Part shown: one piece after another, positions 1 to 8,741 of the stretch
How positions within the stretch are numbered: position 1 is the stretch's first letter
How the letters are laid out: each line of letters starts with the position of its first letter
Program-made: the position numbers and the translations under genes
Notes under the pieces: model-generated
Databases searched by the model: none
What the model was told of the DNA's origin: nothing
What the model saw: only the letters and a program-made list of their open reading frames with translations
NCBI GenBank assembly: GCA_934292805.1
Contig: CAKQXQ010000030.1
Span: forward strand, 1 to 26,891
Direction of reading: 5' to 3'
Length of the DNA: 26,891 nt
Source of the DNA: an uncultured Roseburia sp.
GTDB lineage: Bacteria > Bacillota > Clostridia > Lachnospirales > Lachnospiraceae

Positions 1-197
1 GCGATCTTTCTAAGAGCTGAGTTAGGTTTTTTAGGAGTAGCTGTCTTAACAGCTGTACAAACACCTCTCTTCTGTGGTGAAGGAGCATCTGTAGGTCTCT
101 TCTGTAAAGAGTTGTAGCCCTTCTGAAGTGCAGGTGCAGTAGACTTCTTCGCAGATGTCTGACGTCCTTTTCTTACTAACTGGTTAAATGTTGGCAT
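1..197 (-). CDS. rpsL: Ribosomal protein S12, N-terminal part (runs off left edge)
   Basis: This is the 30S subunit protein of the decoding centre. The first 65 codons are present, beginning MPTFNQLVRKGR and running through PQKRGVCTAV to TPKKPNSALRK. The stretch between residues ~20 and 37 contains the extra segment seen in Gram-positive S12 and missing from E. coli. Both lysines of the PKKPNS motif are present, so the classic streptomycin-resistance position (E. coli K42) looks wild type. The ATG follows an AGGAGG ribosome binding site at 205-212. The gene has its own consensus promoter at 270-298 and lies downstream of the rpoC terminator, so it starts a new transcription unit. In Firmicutes that unit normally continues into rpsG, fusA and tuf, but those would lie outside the window. 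Confidence 0.97.
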   Translation of the reverse strand, partial: MPTFNQLVRKGRQTSAKKSTAPALQKGYNSLQKRPTDAPSPQKRGVCTAVKTATPKKPNSALRKI

Positions 198-244
198 TAT
201 TTTCACCTCCTGTTAATATTATATGGACATAAACGTCCAAATCA

Positions 245-262
245 CATGCATTTTCATGCATG
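245..262 (-). promoter_or_regulatory. Hairpin at the 5' end of the rpsL transcript
   Basis: CATGCAT (245-251) and ATGCATG (256-262) form a perfect 7-bp stem with a 4-nt loop. The predicted start site from the promoter at 270-298 is near 263, so the RNA would begin with this hairpin. A second weak inverted repeat, GGACAT/ACGTCC, lies at 224-237. Its role is unknown; 5' hairpins can protect mRNA from decay. Confidence 0.5.
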
Positions 263-269
263 CTAAATT

Positions 270-298
270 ATTATATAAGTGTCTTTCGGAGATGTCAA
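270..298 (-). promoter_or_regulatory. Consensus sigma-A promoter of rpsL
   Basis: On the minus strand TTGACA (298-293), a 17-bp spacer and TATAAT (275-270) match the vegetative consensus at every position. The predicted start near 263 leaves a leader of about 66 nt. Confidence 0.9.
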
Positions 299-330
299 GC
301 TTTTTGCCAAAGTTTTTTGCTGTTTATTGT

Positions 331-367
331 AAAAAAAGAGGAACAGATCCTAGTCCATTCCTCTTTT
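331..367 (-). terminator. rpoC terminator
   Basis: An AAAGAGGAA/TTCCTCTTT stem (335-343 with 358-366) has a 14-nt loop and is followed, on the minus strand, by a run of seven T at 337-331. It sits about 30 bp after the rpoC stop and just upstream of the rpsL promoter. It closes the rpoBC transcript. Confidence 0.85.
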
Positions 368-395
368 GTAAATTTTATTTTATTTTTCTTTCATC

Positions 396-3300
396 TTATT
401 CTTCTACCGGAGCAAAATCATCATCCATGAAAGAATCCTCATCAAAATCGATCTCATCTGTCTCATTGACATCAGAATCAAGCTTGATGTTGCGGTATCT
501 CTTCATACCTGTACCGGCCGGGATAAGTTTACCAATGATTACGTTCTCTTTCATACCGATCAGTGGATCAACTTTTCCTTTGATTGCTGCTTCAGTAAGA
601 ACCTTGGTTGTCTCCTGGAAGGAAGCTGCTGATAAGAAGGAGTTTGTTGCAAGAGAAGCTTTGGTAATACCAAGTAATACCTGTTTGCCTTCTGCCATCT
701 CTTTTCCTTCGCTTTCAAGCATTTCGTTTGTATCCTCAAAATCAAGAGTATCTACCAGTGTTCCAGGAAGCATATCTGAATCACCGTTTGTCTCAACACG
801 CACCTTCTGTAACATCTGACGTACGATCAGCTCGATATGTTTATCGTTGATCTCTACACCCTGTAAGCGGTATACACGCTGTACTTCACGAAGCATGTAA
901 TCCTGAACAGCACGGACACCTTTGATCTTTAAGATATCGTGTGGATTTACAGAACCTTCTGTCAGTTCGTCACCGGCTTCAAGTACTGCACCGTCCATTA
1001 CTTTGATTCTGGAACCGTAAGGAATTAAGTATGCCTTAGATTCTCCGGTTTCATTATTAGTAACAACGATCTCACGTTTCTTCTTAGTATCTTTGATGTT
1101 CGCTACGCCGCCGAATTCTGTGATAATGGCAAGTCCCTTAGGTTTTCTTGCCTCAAAAATTTCTTCGACACGAGGAAGACCCTGTGTGATATCAGTACCG
1201 GCAACACCACCTGTATGGAAAGTACGCATGGTAAGCTGTGTACCAGGCTCACCGATGGACTGTGCTGCGATGATACCAACAGCCTCACCAACCTGAACAG
1301 CCTGACCTGTTGCCATGTTGGCTCCGTAACATTTTGCACATACACCCATATGGGAGCGGCAGGATAATACGGTACGGATCTTAATTTTCTCAAGTGGATT
1401 ACCATTCTCGTCCACACCACGGCTCATAACTTCTGCTGCACGTCTAGGTGTGATCATGTGGTTTGCTTTTACGATGACATTTCCATCTTTATCGCAAATT
1501 GTATTGCAGGAGAAACGTCCTGTAATACGTTCCTGAAGACTTTCGATTTCTTCTTTTCCATCCATGAATGCAGTTACCCACATACCAGGGATTTCTCTGT
1601 TTTTGCCTTCACAGCAGTCAGACTCACGAACGATCATATGCTGTGATACGTCAACAAGACGTCTTGTAAGGTATCCTGAATCGGCTGTACGAAGTGCTGT
1701 ATCGGACATACCTTTTCTGGCTCCATGTGCAGACATGAAGTATTCCAGTACATCAAGACCGTCACGGAAGTTTGATTTGATTGGCAGCTCGATTGTTCTA
1801 CCGGTTGTATCAGCCATCAAACCACGCATACCTGCAAGCTGTTTGATCTGTTTATCAGAACCACGGGCTCCGGAGTCAGCCATCATGAAGATGTTGTTGT
1901 ATTTATCGAGACCTTCCAGAAGCACTTTTGTAAGCTCATCATCGGTCTCTTTCCATGTTTCAACTACTTCTTTATAACGCTCTTCTTCTGTAATAAGACC
2001 ACGTTTGTACTGTTTTGTAATTCTATCTACAGTATCCTGTGCAGCCTGGATCATTGCCGGTTTCTCAGGTGGAACTGTCATATCGGAAATGGATACCGTC
2101 ATCGCTGCTCTTGTAGAGAATTTGTAACCCATAGCTTTTACAGCATCAAGCACTTCTGCTGTCTTAGTTGCACCATGGATGTTGATTACTTTTTCAAGAA
2201 TCTGTTTGTTCTGTTTCTTGGCAACAAGGAAATCAACTTCCAGTTTTAATTCATTGCCAGGAATGCTTCTGTCTACAAATCCAAGATCCTGCGGAATGAT
2301 CTCATTGAAGATGAAACGTCCAAGTGTGGACTCTACAATTCCTGTGATTTCTCTTCCGTCTGGCATTGTTTTTGTCATACGTACTTTAATTCTTGAATGA
2401 AGTGTCACTGCTTTATTCTCGTATGCAAGAATTGCTTCATTGACACTCTTAAAGAACTTGCCTTCGCCCTTTGCTCCCGGTCTCTCCTGTGTTAAGTAGT
2501 AGATACCAAGAACCATATCCTGTGAAGGAACTGCTACAAGACCACCATCAGATGGTTTTAACAGGTTGTTTGGTGAAAGAAGCATAAATCTGCACTCAGC
2601 CTGAGCCTCTACAGATAAAGGAAGGTGTACAGCCATCTGGTCACCGTCGAAGTCGGCATTGAACGCGGTACATACTAACGGATGTAACTTGATCGCTTTA
2701 CCTTCTACGAGGATTGGCTCGAATGCCTGGATACCTAATCTGTGAAGTGTAGGAGCACGGTTTAACATAACCGGATGCTCTTTGATAACGTCTTCTAAGA
2801 CATCCCAGACCTCTGTCTGAAGTCTTTCGACCATCTTCTTTGCACTCTTAATATTGTGTGCTGCTCCGTTGGCAACGAGTTCTTTCATAACGAATGGTTT
2901 GAATAATTCGATTGCCATTTCTTTTGGAAGACCACACTGATAAATTTTTAATTTTGGTTCAACACAGATAACGGAACGTCCGGAATAGTCAACACGTTTT
3001 CCAAGTAAGTTCTGTCTGAAACGTCCGGATTTACCCTTTAACATATCAGATAAAGATTTTAATGCTCTGTTACCCGGTCCTGTTACAGGACGTCCACGAC
3101 GACCATTATCGATCAGCGCATCAACTGCTTCCTGAAGCATACGTTTCTCGTTGCGGACGATGATATCCGGAGCTCCAAGCTCAAGAAGTCTTCTCAGACG
3201 ATTGTTTCTGTTGATGATTCTTCTGTATAAATCATTTAAGTCAGATGTAGCAAAACGTCCACCATCTAACTGGACCATCGGACGAAGATCCGGTGGGATA

Positions 3301-4022
3301 ACCGGTACAACTGTCATGATCATCCACTCCGGTTTATTTCCGGATTCGCGGAATGCTTCTACAACTTCCAGTCTTTTAATGATTCTGGCACGTTTCTGAC
3401 CTGTTGCATCTTCTAATTCAGCCTTCAGTTCTGCAGAATCTTTTTCAAGATCAATAGCCTGCAATAACTCCTGGATAGCTTCTGCACCCATTCCTACACG
3501 GAATGTATTGCCATACTGTTCTCTTGCATCCTGGTATTCTCCCTCGGAAAGTACCTGTTTGTACTGTAATGCAGTGTTACCTGCATCCAGTACGATGTAA
3601 GAAGCAAAGTACAATACTTTCTCCAGTGTTCTTGGAGATAAGTCAAGGATTAATCCCATACGGGATGGGATACCCTTGAAATACCAGATATGGGATACAG
3701 GAGCTGCAAGTTCAATGTGTCCCATACGCTCTCTACGAACGCTTGATTTTGTAATTTCTACTCCACAGCGATCGCAGACAACACCTTTATAGCGAATTTT
3801 CTTATATTTACCACAATGGCATTCCCAGTCTTTACTCGGTCCAAAGATTTTCTCACAGAAAAGACCATCTTTTTCCGGTTTTAAAGTTCTATAGTTGATA
3901 GTTTCCGGCTTCTTAACTTCTCCGTGGGACCATTCTCTGATCTTTTCCGGAGATGCCAAGCCAATACGGATCGCATCAAATGGAACAAACTGGTTTGCCT
4001 CTTTATTTGTTGTTTCTGGCAT
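396..4022 (-). CDS. rpoC: DNA-directed RNA polymerase subunit beta'
   Basis: This is the largest RNA polymerase subunit, 1208 residues, about the usual length for Firmicutes. The N-terminal zinc finger has C68, C70, C83 and C86 (ECHC...CDRC). The catalytic magnesium motif NADFDGD places D457, D459 and D461 in the active site. The bridge-helix/trigger-loop region is recognisable (GEPGTQLTMRTFHTGG), as is the second zinc site (CRSHMGVCAKC). The protein ends in an acidic tail (DDDFAPVEE). The ATG is preceded by GGAAGTG. It lies 61 bp after the rpoB stop, in a gap holding a small hairpin (ATCTGC/GCAGAT, 4062-4079). It is almost certainly co-transcribed with rpoB and ends at the terminator at 331-367. 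Confidence 0.99.
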   Translation of the reverse strand: MPETTNKEANQFVPFDAIRIGLASPEKIREWSHGEVKKPETINYRTLKPEKDGLFCEKIFGPSKDWECHCGKYKKIRYKGVVCDRCGVEITKSSVRRERMGHIELAAPVSHIWYFKGIPSRMGLILDLSPRTLEKVLYFASYIVLDAGNTALQYKQVLSEGEYQDAREQYGNTFRVGMGAEAIQELLQAIDLEKDSAELKAELEDATGQKRARIIKRLEVVEAFRESGNKPEWMIMTVVPVIPPDLRPMVQLDGGRFATSDLNDLYRRIINRNNRLRRLLELGAPDIIVRNEKRMLQEAVDALIDNGRRGRPVTGPGNRALKSLSDMLKGKSGRFRQNLLGKRVDYSGRSVICVEPKLKIYQCGLPKEMAIELFKPFVMKELVANGAAHNIKSAKKMVERLQTEVWDVLEDVIKEHPVMLNRAPTLHRLGIQAFEPILVEGKAIKLHPLVCTAFNADFDGDQMAVHLPLSVEAQAECRFMLLSPNNLLKPSDGGLVAVPSQDMVLGIYYLTQERPGAKGEGKFFKSVNEAILAYENKAVTLHSRIKVRMTKTMPDGREITGIVESTLGRFIFNEIIPQDLGFVDRSIPGNELKLEVDFLVAKKQNKQILEKVINIHGATKTAEVLDAVKAMGYKFSTRAAMTVSISDMTVPPEKPAMIQAAQDTVDRITKQYKRGLITEEERYKEVVETWKETDDELTKVLLEGLDKYNNIFMMADSGARGSDKQIKQLAGMRGLMADTTGRTIELPIKSNFRDGLDVLEYFMSAHGARKGMSDTALRTADSGYLTRRLVDVSQHMIVRESDCCEGKNREIPGMWVTAFMDGKEEIESLQERITGRFSCNTICDKDGNVIVKANHMITPRRAAEVMSRGVDENGNPLEKIKIRTVLSCRSHMGVCAKCYGANMATGQAVQVGEAVGIIAAQSIGEPGTQLTMRTFHTGGVAGTDITQGLPRVEEIFEARKPKGLAIITEFGGVANIKDTKKKREIVVTNNETGESKAYLIPYGSRIKVMDGAVLEAGDELTEGSVNPHDILKIKGVRAVQDYMLREVQRVYRLQGVEINDKHIELIVRQMLQKVRVETNGDSDMLPGTLVDTLDFEDTNEMLESEGKEMAEGKQVLLGITKASLATNSFLSAASFQETTKVLTEAAIKGKVDPLIGMKENVIIGKLIPAGTGMKRYRNIKLDSDVNETDEIDFDEDSFMDDDFAPVEE

Positions 4023-4083
4023 CTATGACACTTCCTTTCTCTACTTTACAGAATTGTCGTTATCTGCATAACAGCAGATATCC

Positions 4084-7000
4084 TTATTCGTCAAATCCAT
4101 CGTCGCCCATATCATCGTAGAAATCAGAATCGTCATCATCACTGAAATCTTCCTCTTCTTCTACGTCAACAAGCTCTTCTTTTTCAGCATTAAATTCTTT
4201 CTTTGTGAATCCCATCTTGGAGAATGACTCACTATCTTCGAAAGCAAAATCTTTATCACCTGAAATAATGGAGTTAAGGTCTGTATTTCCATACTCACTT
4301 GTTTCCATCAATTCAACTTCTTTTCCTTCGTCATCCAGTAATGTCACATCAAGTCCTAAGGACTGTAACTCTTTTAACAATACCTTGAAGGATTCCGGAA
4401 TACCCGGTTCAGGGATATTATCACCTTTGATAATTGCTTCGTATGTCTTGACACGGCCAACAACATCATCGGATTTTACAGTTAAGATCTCCTGTAAGGT
4501 ATATGCTGCACCGTAAGCTTCCAGTGCCCAAACCTCCATCTCACCAAAACGCTGTCCACCGAACTGTGCTTTACCACCAAGTGGCTGCTGAGTAACTAAG
4601 GAGTAAGGACCGGTTGAACGTGCATGGATCTTATCATCTACCAGGTGATGCAGTTTCAGGTAATGCATGTGTCCGATTGTTACCGGTGAATCAAATGGTT
4701 CTCCGGTACGTCCATCACGCAGCTGAACTTTACCATCACGGGAAATCGGAACACCCTTCCACAGTGCTCTGTGGTCTCTGTTGTCCCATAAGTACTTCAT
4801 TACATCTTCGTTAAGTACATCTTTGTATTTCGCTTCGAAATCTTCCCATTCGAAGTTTACATAATCATTTGCAAGTTCCAGTGTATCCTGGATATCAATT
4901 TCTTTTGCACCATCAAATACCGGTGTTGCAATGTTAAATCCTAATGCTTTCGCAGCAAGACTCAAATGGATCTCAAGGACCTGACCGATATTCATTCGGG
5001 AAGGTACACCCAATGGGTTAAGAACGATATCAAGAGGACGTCCATTTGGAAGGAATGGCATATCTTCTACAGGTAATACACGGGAAACTACACCCTTGTT
5101 ACCATGACGTCCGGCCATCTTATCACCGACAGAGATCTTTCTCTTCTGTGCAATGTAGATACGGACTGCCTGGTTTACGCCTGGAGAAAGCTCATCTCCG
5201 TTCTCTCTTGTAAATACCTTGGCATCTACGATAATACCATATTCACCATGTGGTACTTTTAAGGAAGTATCACGAACCTCTCTTGCCTTCTCACCAAAGA
5301 TCGCACGTAAAAGTCTCTCTTCTGCAGTCAGCTCTGTCTCTCCCTTAGGAGTTACTTTTCCGACTAAAATATCACCGGCACGTACCTCAGCACCAATACG
5401 GATGATACCTCTTTCATCGAGATCTTTTAATGCATCATCACCAACACCTGGTACGTCGCGGGTAATCTCTTCCGGTCCTAATTTGGTGTCACGTGCTTCT
5501 GCTTCGTATTCTTCAATATGGATAGATGTATAAACATCATCCTGAACAAGTCTTTCACTTAAAAGAACAGCATCCTCGTAGTTATAACCTTCCCATGTCA
5601 TAAATCCGATCAATGGGTTCTTTCCGAGTCCAAGTTCACCATTGGATGTAGATGGACCATCGGCAATTACTTCACCGGCCTCTACATGGTCACCCTTGAA
5701 TACGATCGGTCTCTGGTTGTAACAGTTGGACTGGTTACTTCTGGAGAACTTTGTAAGTTTGTATACTTCTCTTGTTCCATCATCATTTTTGATAATGATC
5801 TGGTTAGACTCAGAGCTTTCGATCGTACCAGGTTTCTTTGCAACAACGCAGACACCTGAATCGACAGCTGCTTTTGTTTCCATACCTGTACCAACAACAG
5901 GAGCTTCTGTTGTAAGAAGCGGTACTGCCTGACGCTGCATGTTGGATCCCATCAGCGCACGGTTCGCATCGTCGTTCTGTAAGAACGGAATCAATGCTGT
6001 AGCTACGGAGAATACCATCTTAGGAGATACGTCCATGTAATCAAACATCGTCTTCTCGTATTCCTGTGTCTCATCCAGGTAACGACCGGATACGGAATTA
6101 CGTACAAAATGTCCTTCTGCATCTAATGCTTCGTTCGCCTGTGCTACATGGTAATTATCCTCTTCATCCGCTGTCATATAAACAACTTCGTCTGTGACAC
6201 GTGGATTCTTAGGATCTGTTTTATCAATCTTACGGTATGGTGCTTCAATGAAACCATACTCGTTGATACGTGCATAGCTTGCAAGTGAGTTGATCAGACC
6301 GATGTTAGGACCTTCAGGAGTCTCAATCGGGCACATACGTCCGTAATGAGAATAGTGAACGTCTCGAACCTCGAATCCCGCACGGTCTCTGGACAAACCA
6401 CCAGGTCCCAATGCAGATAAACGTCTCTTATGAGTCAACTCACCAAGAGGGTTATTCTGATCCATGAACTGTGACAGCTGGGAAGAACCGAAGAATTCTT
6501 TCACTGCTGCTGTTACAGGTTTGATATTGATAAGGCTCTGTGGAGAAATTCCATCTAAATCAAGAGTTGTCATTCTCTCACGAACCACACGCTCTAATCT
6601 GGACAGACCAATTCTGTACTGGTTCTGTAATAACTCACCAACCGCACGGATACGTCTGTTTCCAAGATGATCGATATCATCATCATGTCCAATTCCATAC
6701 TCTAAGTGCATATTATAGTTAATAGACGCAAAAATATCATCTTTTGTAATATGCTTTGGAATCAGATCATGAATATTCTTTTTAATAGCTTCTTTTAAGT
6801 CTTCGATTTCCGGATTTTCTTCCATCAACTGAGCAAGAACCGGGTAGTAAACAAGCTCTGTAACTCCGAGTTCCTTCGGATCACAGTCAACGTAATGTGT
6901 CAGGTCTACCATCAGGGAAGAAAGAACCTTTACATTTCTTGTCTCACTCTGGATCCACACATACGGAACAGCTGCATTCTGGATATCATCAGCAATAGAG

Positions 7001-7947
7001 CGGGTCACTTCAGTGCCAGCTTCTGCAATGATCTCACCAGTTGTCATATCAACAACATCCTCTGCAAGGATCTGTCCATTGATACGGTTCCTTAATGCCA
7101 GTTTCTTGTTGAATTTATAACGTCCAACCTTCGCCAGATCATATCTTCTTGGGTCAAAGAACATAGCATTAATAAGGCTCTCTGCACTTTCAACAGAAAG
7201 TGGTTCGCCTGGTCTGATTTTCTTATATAATTCAAGAAGTCCTTCTTCGTAATTTGTGGAAACATCCTTGCCAAAACTTGCAACGATCTTAGGTTCTTCA
7301 CCGAATAAGTCGATGATCTCCTGATTGCTTCCCACACCAAGAGCACGAATCAGAACGGTGATCGGTACCTTTCTGGTTCTGTCCACACGAACATAGAAAA
7401 CGTCATTGGAGTCTGTCTCGTATTCTAACCATGCACCACGGTTTGGAATAACCGTACAGGAATACAACTGTTTACCCACTTTGTCGTGTGCAATGCCGTA
7501 ATAGATACCAGGGGAACGAACTAACTGGCTGACGATTACTCGCTCTGCACCGTTAATTACGAATGTTCCAGTTTCAGTCATCAAAGGAAGGTCGCCCATG
7601 AAAATCTCATGTTCGTTGATTTCATCAGTTTCTTTGTTGTGAAGTCTTACCTTTACCTTTAAAGGTGCTGCATATGTTGCGTCTCTTTCTTTGCACTCAG
7701 GGATTGTGTACTTTACATCATCTTCGCATAATGTAAAATCTACAAATTCCAGACTCAGATGACCGCTGTAATCTGCAATCGGAGAGATATCGTCGAAAAC
7801 TTCTTTTAAGCCTTCGTCCAAAAACCACTTATAGGAGTCTTTCTGAACTTCTATAAGGTTTGGCATTTCCAATACCTCTTTCTGTCTTGAGTAACTCATA
7901 CGCATGCCTTTTCCGGCTTTCACCGGACGTATTCTGTTTTTCTCCAT
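4084..7947 (-). CDS. rpoB: DNA-directed RNA polymerase subunit beta
   Basis: This is the second-largest RNA polymerase subunit, 1287 residues. I place the start at the ATG at 7947 (MEKNRIRPVKAG). It has a GAGAGGTG ribosome binding site just upstream, whereas the in-frame extension to 8016 runs through the structured leader and has no site. The rifampicin region is intact (GSSQLSQFMDQNN, then LTHKRRLSALGPGG), with D496, H506 and S511 at the positions of E. coli D516, H526 and S531, so no classic resistance change is seen. Further blocks include SSQLSQF, GYNYEDA and KLHHLVDDKIHAR. The C-terminus is very acidic (EEEEDFSDDDDSDF). Expression starts from the promoter at 8082-8111. Confidence 0.99.
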   Translation of the reverse strand: MEKNRIRPVKAGKGMRMSYSRQKEVLEMPNLIEVQKDSYKWFLDEGLKEVFDDISPIADYSGHLSLEFVDFTLCEDDVKYTIPECKERDATYAAPLKVKVRLHNKETDEINEHEIFMGDLPLMTETGTFVINGAERVIVSQLVRSPGIYYGIAHDKVGKQLYSCTVIPNRGAWLEYETDSNDVFYVRVDRTRKVPITVLIRALGVGSNQEIIDLFGEEPKIVASFGKDVSTNYEEGLLELYKKIRPGEPLSVESAESLINAMFFDPRRYDLAKVGRYKFNKKLALRNRINGQILAEDVVDMTTGEIIAEAGTEVTRSIADDIQNAAVPYVWIQSETRNVKVLSSLMVDLTHYVDCDPKELGVTELVYYPVLAQLMEENPEIEDLKEAIKKNIHDLIPKHITKDDIFASINYNMHLEYGIGHDDDIDHLGNRRIRAVGELLQNQYRIGLSRLERVVRERMTTLDLDGISPQSLINIKPVTAAVKEFFGSSQLSQFMDQNNPLGELTHKRRLSALGPGGLSRDRAGFEVRDVHYSHYGRMCPIETPEGPNIGLINSLASYARINEYGFIEAPYRKIDKTDPKNPRVTDEVVYMTADEEDNYHVAQANEALDAEGHFVRNSVSGRYLDETQEYEKTMFDYMDVSPKMVFSVATALIPFLQNDDANRALMGSNMQRQAVPLLTTEAPVVGTGMETKAAVDSGVCVVAKKPGTIESSESNQIIIKNDDGTREVYKLTKFSRSNQSNCYNQRPIVFKGDHVEAGEVIADGPSTSNGELGLGKNPLIGFMTWEGYNYEDAVLLSERLVQDDVYTSIHIEEYEAEARDTKLGPEEITRDVPGVGDDALKDLDERGIIRIGAEVRAGDILVGKVTPKGETELTAEERLLRAIFGEKAREVRDTSLKVPHGEYGIIVDAKVFTRENGDELSPGVNQAVRIYIAQKRKISVGDKMAGRHGNKGVVSRVLPVEDMPFLPNGRPLDIVLNPLGVPSRMNIGQVLEIHLSLAAKALGFNIATPVFDGAKEIDIQDTLELANDYVNFEWEDFEAKYKDVLNEDVMKYLWDNRDHRALWKGVPISRDGKVQLRDGRTGEPFDSPVTIGHMHYLKLHHLVDDKIHARSTGPYSLVTQQPLGGKAQFGGQRFGEMEVWALEAYGAAYTLQEILTVKSDDVVGRVKTYEAIIKGDNIPEPGIPESFKVLLKELQSLGLDVTLLDDEGKEVELMETSEYGNTDLNSIISGDKDFAFEDSESFSKMGFTKKEFNAEKEELVDVEEEEDFSDDDDSDFYDDMGDDGFDE

Positions 7948-7977
7948 TGACGTTTCACCTCTCGTTTTTATTATCAA

Positions 7978-8076
7978 CAGGCAAATTGCCTGCTGTATTG
8001 AATCTACCGCCTGCATATTGCGGTATGTGAACTCTCACATTCAAGGCAATAAGCCTATTGCACCACAATAGTGCAA
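7978..8076 (-). promoter_or_regulatory. rpoB 5' leader packed with five hairpins
   Basis: Five inverted repeats fill the leader almost end to end, in transcription order: TTGCAC/GTGCAA (8058-8076), GCAATA/TATTGC (8046-8061), ATGTGA/TCACAT (8025-8040), TACCGC/GCGGTA (8005-8025) and CAGGCAA/TTGCCTG (7978-7992). The first begins at the predicted transcription start. The first and second share 8058-8061, so only one can form at a time. None is followed by a T-run, so this is not simply an attenuator. A Lacto-rpoB RNA motif is known upstream of rpoB in Lactobacillales; I cannot say from sequence alone whether this is related. Regulatory function is inference. Confidence 0.6.
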
Positions 8077-8081
8077 CGTAT

Positions 8082-8111
8082 ATTATACAACAAGTCAAGC
8101 AAAATCGTCAA
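8082..8111 (-). promoter_or_regulatory. rpoBC promoter
   Basis: On the minus strand TTGACG (8111-8106), an 18-bp spacer and TATAAT (8087-8082) form a strong sigma-A promoter. The predicted start is near 8075. It lies downstream of the rplL terminator and so separates rpoBC from the L10-L12 unit. Confidence 0.85.
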
Positions 8112-8174
8112 TACCTTTTTTAATTTTTTCTAATAAATTTATAAGTACTTATAAAACAGAATCCTCGCGGAGCA

Positions 8175-8212
8175 TTTTTTGTAACGGAAACAAAGTTTCC
8201 TGTTACAAAAAA
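8175..8212. repeat. Long inverted repeat between rplL terminator and rpoB promoter
   Basis: Arms 8175-8191 and 8195-8212 pair over 17 bp with one bulged T (8201) and an AAA loop. The ends are T6 and A6, so the U-tract of the rplL terminator is itself one side of this second stem. It has no T-run of its own on either strand. E. coli is known to have an RNase III processing site between rplL and rpoB; a similar role here is possible but unproven. Confidence 0.6.
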
Positions 8213-8240
8213 GACCGTGGTGCATTCACACCACGGTCTT
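8207..8240 (-). terminator. rplL terminator
   Basis: A perfect 12-bp stem, AAGACCGTGGTG (8211-8222) with CACCACGGTCTT (8229-8240), has a 6-nt loop. On the minus strand it is followed by a T-run (complement of 8212-8207). It lies 35 bp after the rplL stop. Confidence 0.9.
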
Positions 8241-8275
8241 GTAATAAGCTATTCCATCTACAAATAATGATTAAA

Positions 8276-8650
8276 TTATTTAAGAGTAACTTTAGCACCT
8301 TCAGCTTCAAGTTTAGCTTTGATATCTTCAGCTGTAGCTTTGTCAGCAGCTTCTTTAATTACTTTAGGAGCTCCGTCAACTACGTCTTTAGCTTCTTTTA
8401 AGCCTAATCCTGTTGCTTCACGAACAACTTTGATAACTTTAACTTTGTTTGGTCCAACTTCTGTTAACTCAACGTCGAACTCTGTTTTCTCTTCAGCTGC
8501 TGCTGCTTCTCCGCCTGCTGCTGCTACTACAACGCCTGCTGCTGCAGATACGCCAAATTCTTCTTCACAAGCTTTTACTAAATCATTTAATTCTAATACG
8601 CTTAACTCTTTGATAGCTTCAATAAATTCTGCTGTTGTTAATTTTGCCAT
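8276..8650 (-). CDS. rplL: Ribosomal protein L7/L12
   Basis: This is the 124-residue stalk protein that binds L10 in multiple copies and recruits translational GTPases. The N-terminal dimerisation helices (MAKLTTAEFIEAIKEL) are followed by an Ala/Gly-rich flexible hinge (residues ~38-55). The C-terminal factor-binding domain carries the conserved VIKVVREATGLGLKEAKDVV block. I choose the ATG at 8650 because GGAGGA at 8658-8663 is well spaced; an upstream in-frame start (8665) would overlap that site. It is co-transcribed with rplJ and ends at the terminator at 8207-8240. An A/T palindrome abuts the ribosome binding site. Confidence 0.98.
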   Translation of the reverse strand: MAKLTTAEFIEAIKELSVLELNDLVKACEEEFGVSAAAGVVVAAAGGEAAAAEEKTEFDVELTEVGPNKVKVIKVVREATGLGLKEAKDVVDGAPKVIKEAADKATAEDIKAKLEAEGAKVTLK

Positions 8651-8664
8651 TTTAATTTCCTCCA

Positions 8665-8681
8665 TTAAAATTTAATTTTAA
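8665..8681. repeat. A/T-only palindrome next to the rplL ribosome binding site
   Basis: TTAAAATT-T-AATTTTAA is a perfect 8-bp inverted repeat one base upstream of the GGAGGA of rplL. It would give an unstable A-U hairpin. Such A/U-rich sequence could keep the site open and favour high L12 translation, but that is inference. Confidence 0.4.
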
Positions 8682-8719
8682 ATACGGGTCGTTGCCCACG
8701 TTTTTGGTTTCCACCTTAT

Positions 8720-8733
8720 TCCCGCATGCGGGA
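8720..8733. repeat. 14-bp perfect palindrome in the rplJ-rplL gap
   Basis: TCCCGCATGCGGGA is fully self-complementary and starts 9 bp downstream of the rplJ stop in transcription direction. It has no T-run on the minus strand, so it is not a terminator. It may be an mRNA-stabilising or processing hairpin between the two cistrons. Confidence 0.5.
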
Positions 8734-8741
8734 GTCTGCGA

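Noticed and set aside
223..819. Plus-strand open frame of 198 codons
   Set aside because: It runs antisense through the 3' end of rpoC and across the terminator and promoter region; no ribosome binding site.
6400..6520. Possible rifampicin-resistance alleles in rpoB
   Set aside because: The positions matching E. coli D516, H526 and S531 are all the sensitive residues.
7948..8016. In-frame N-terminal extension of rpoB
   Set aside because: It runs through the hairpin leader with no ribosome binding site. The ATG at 7947 has a good site and the normal RpoB N-terminus.
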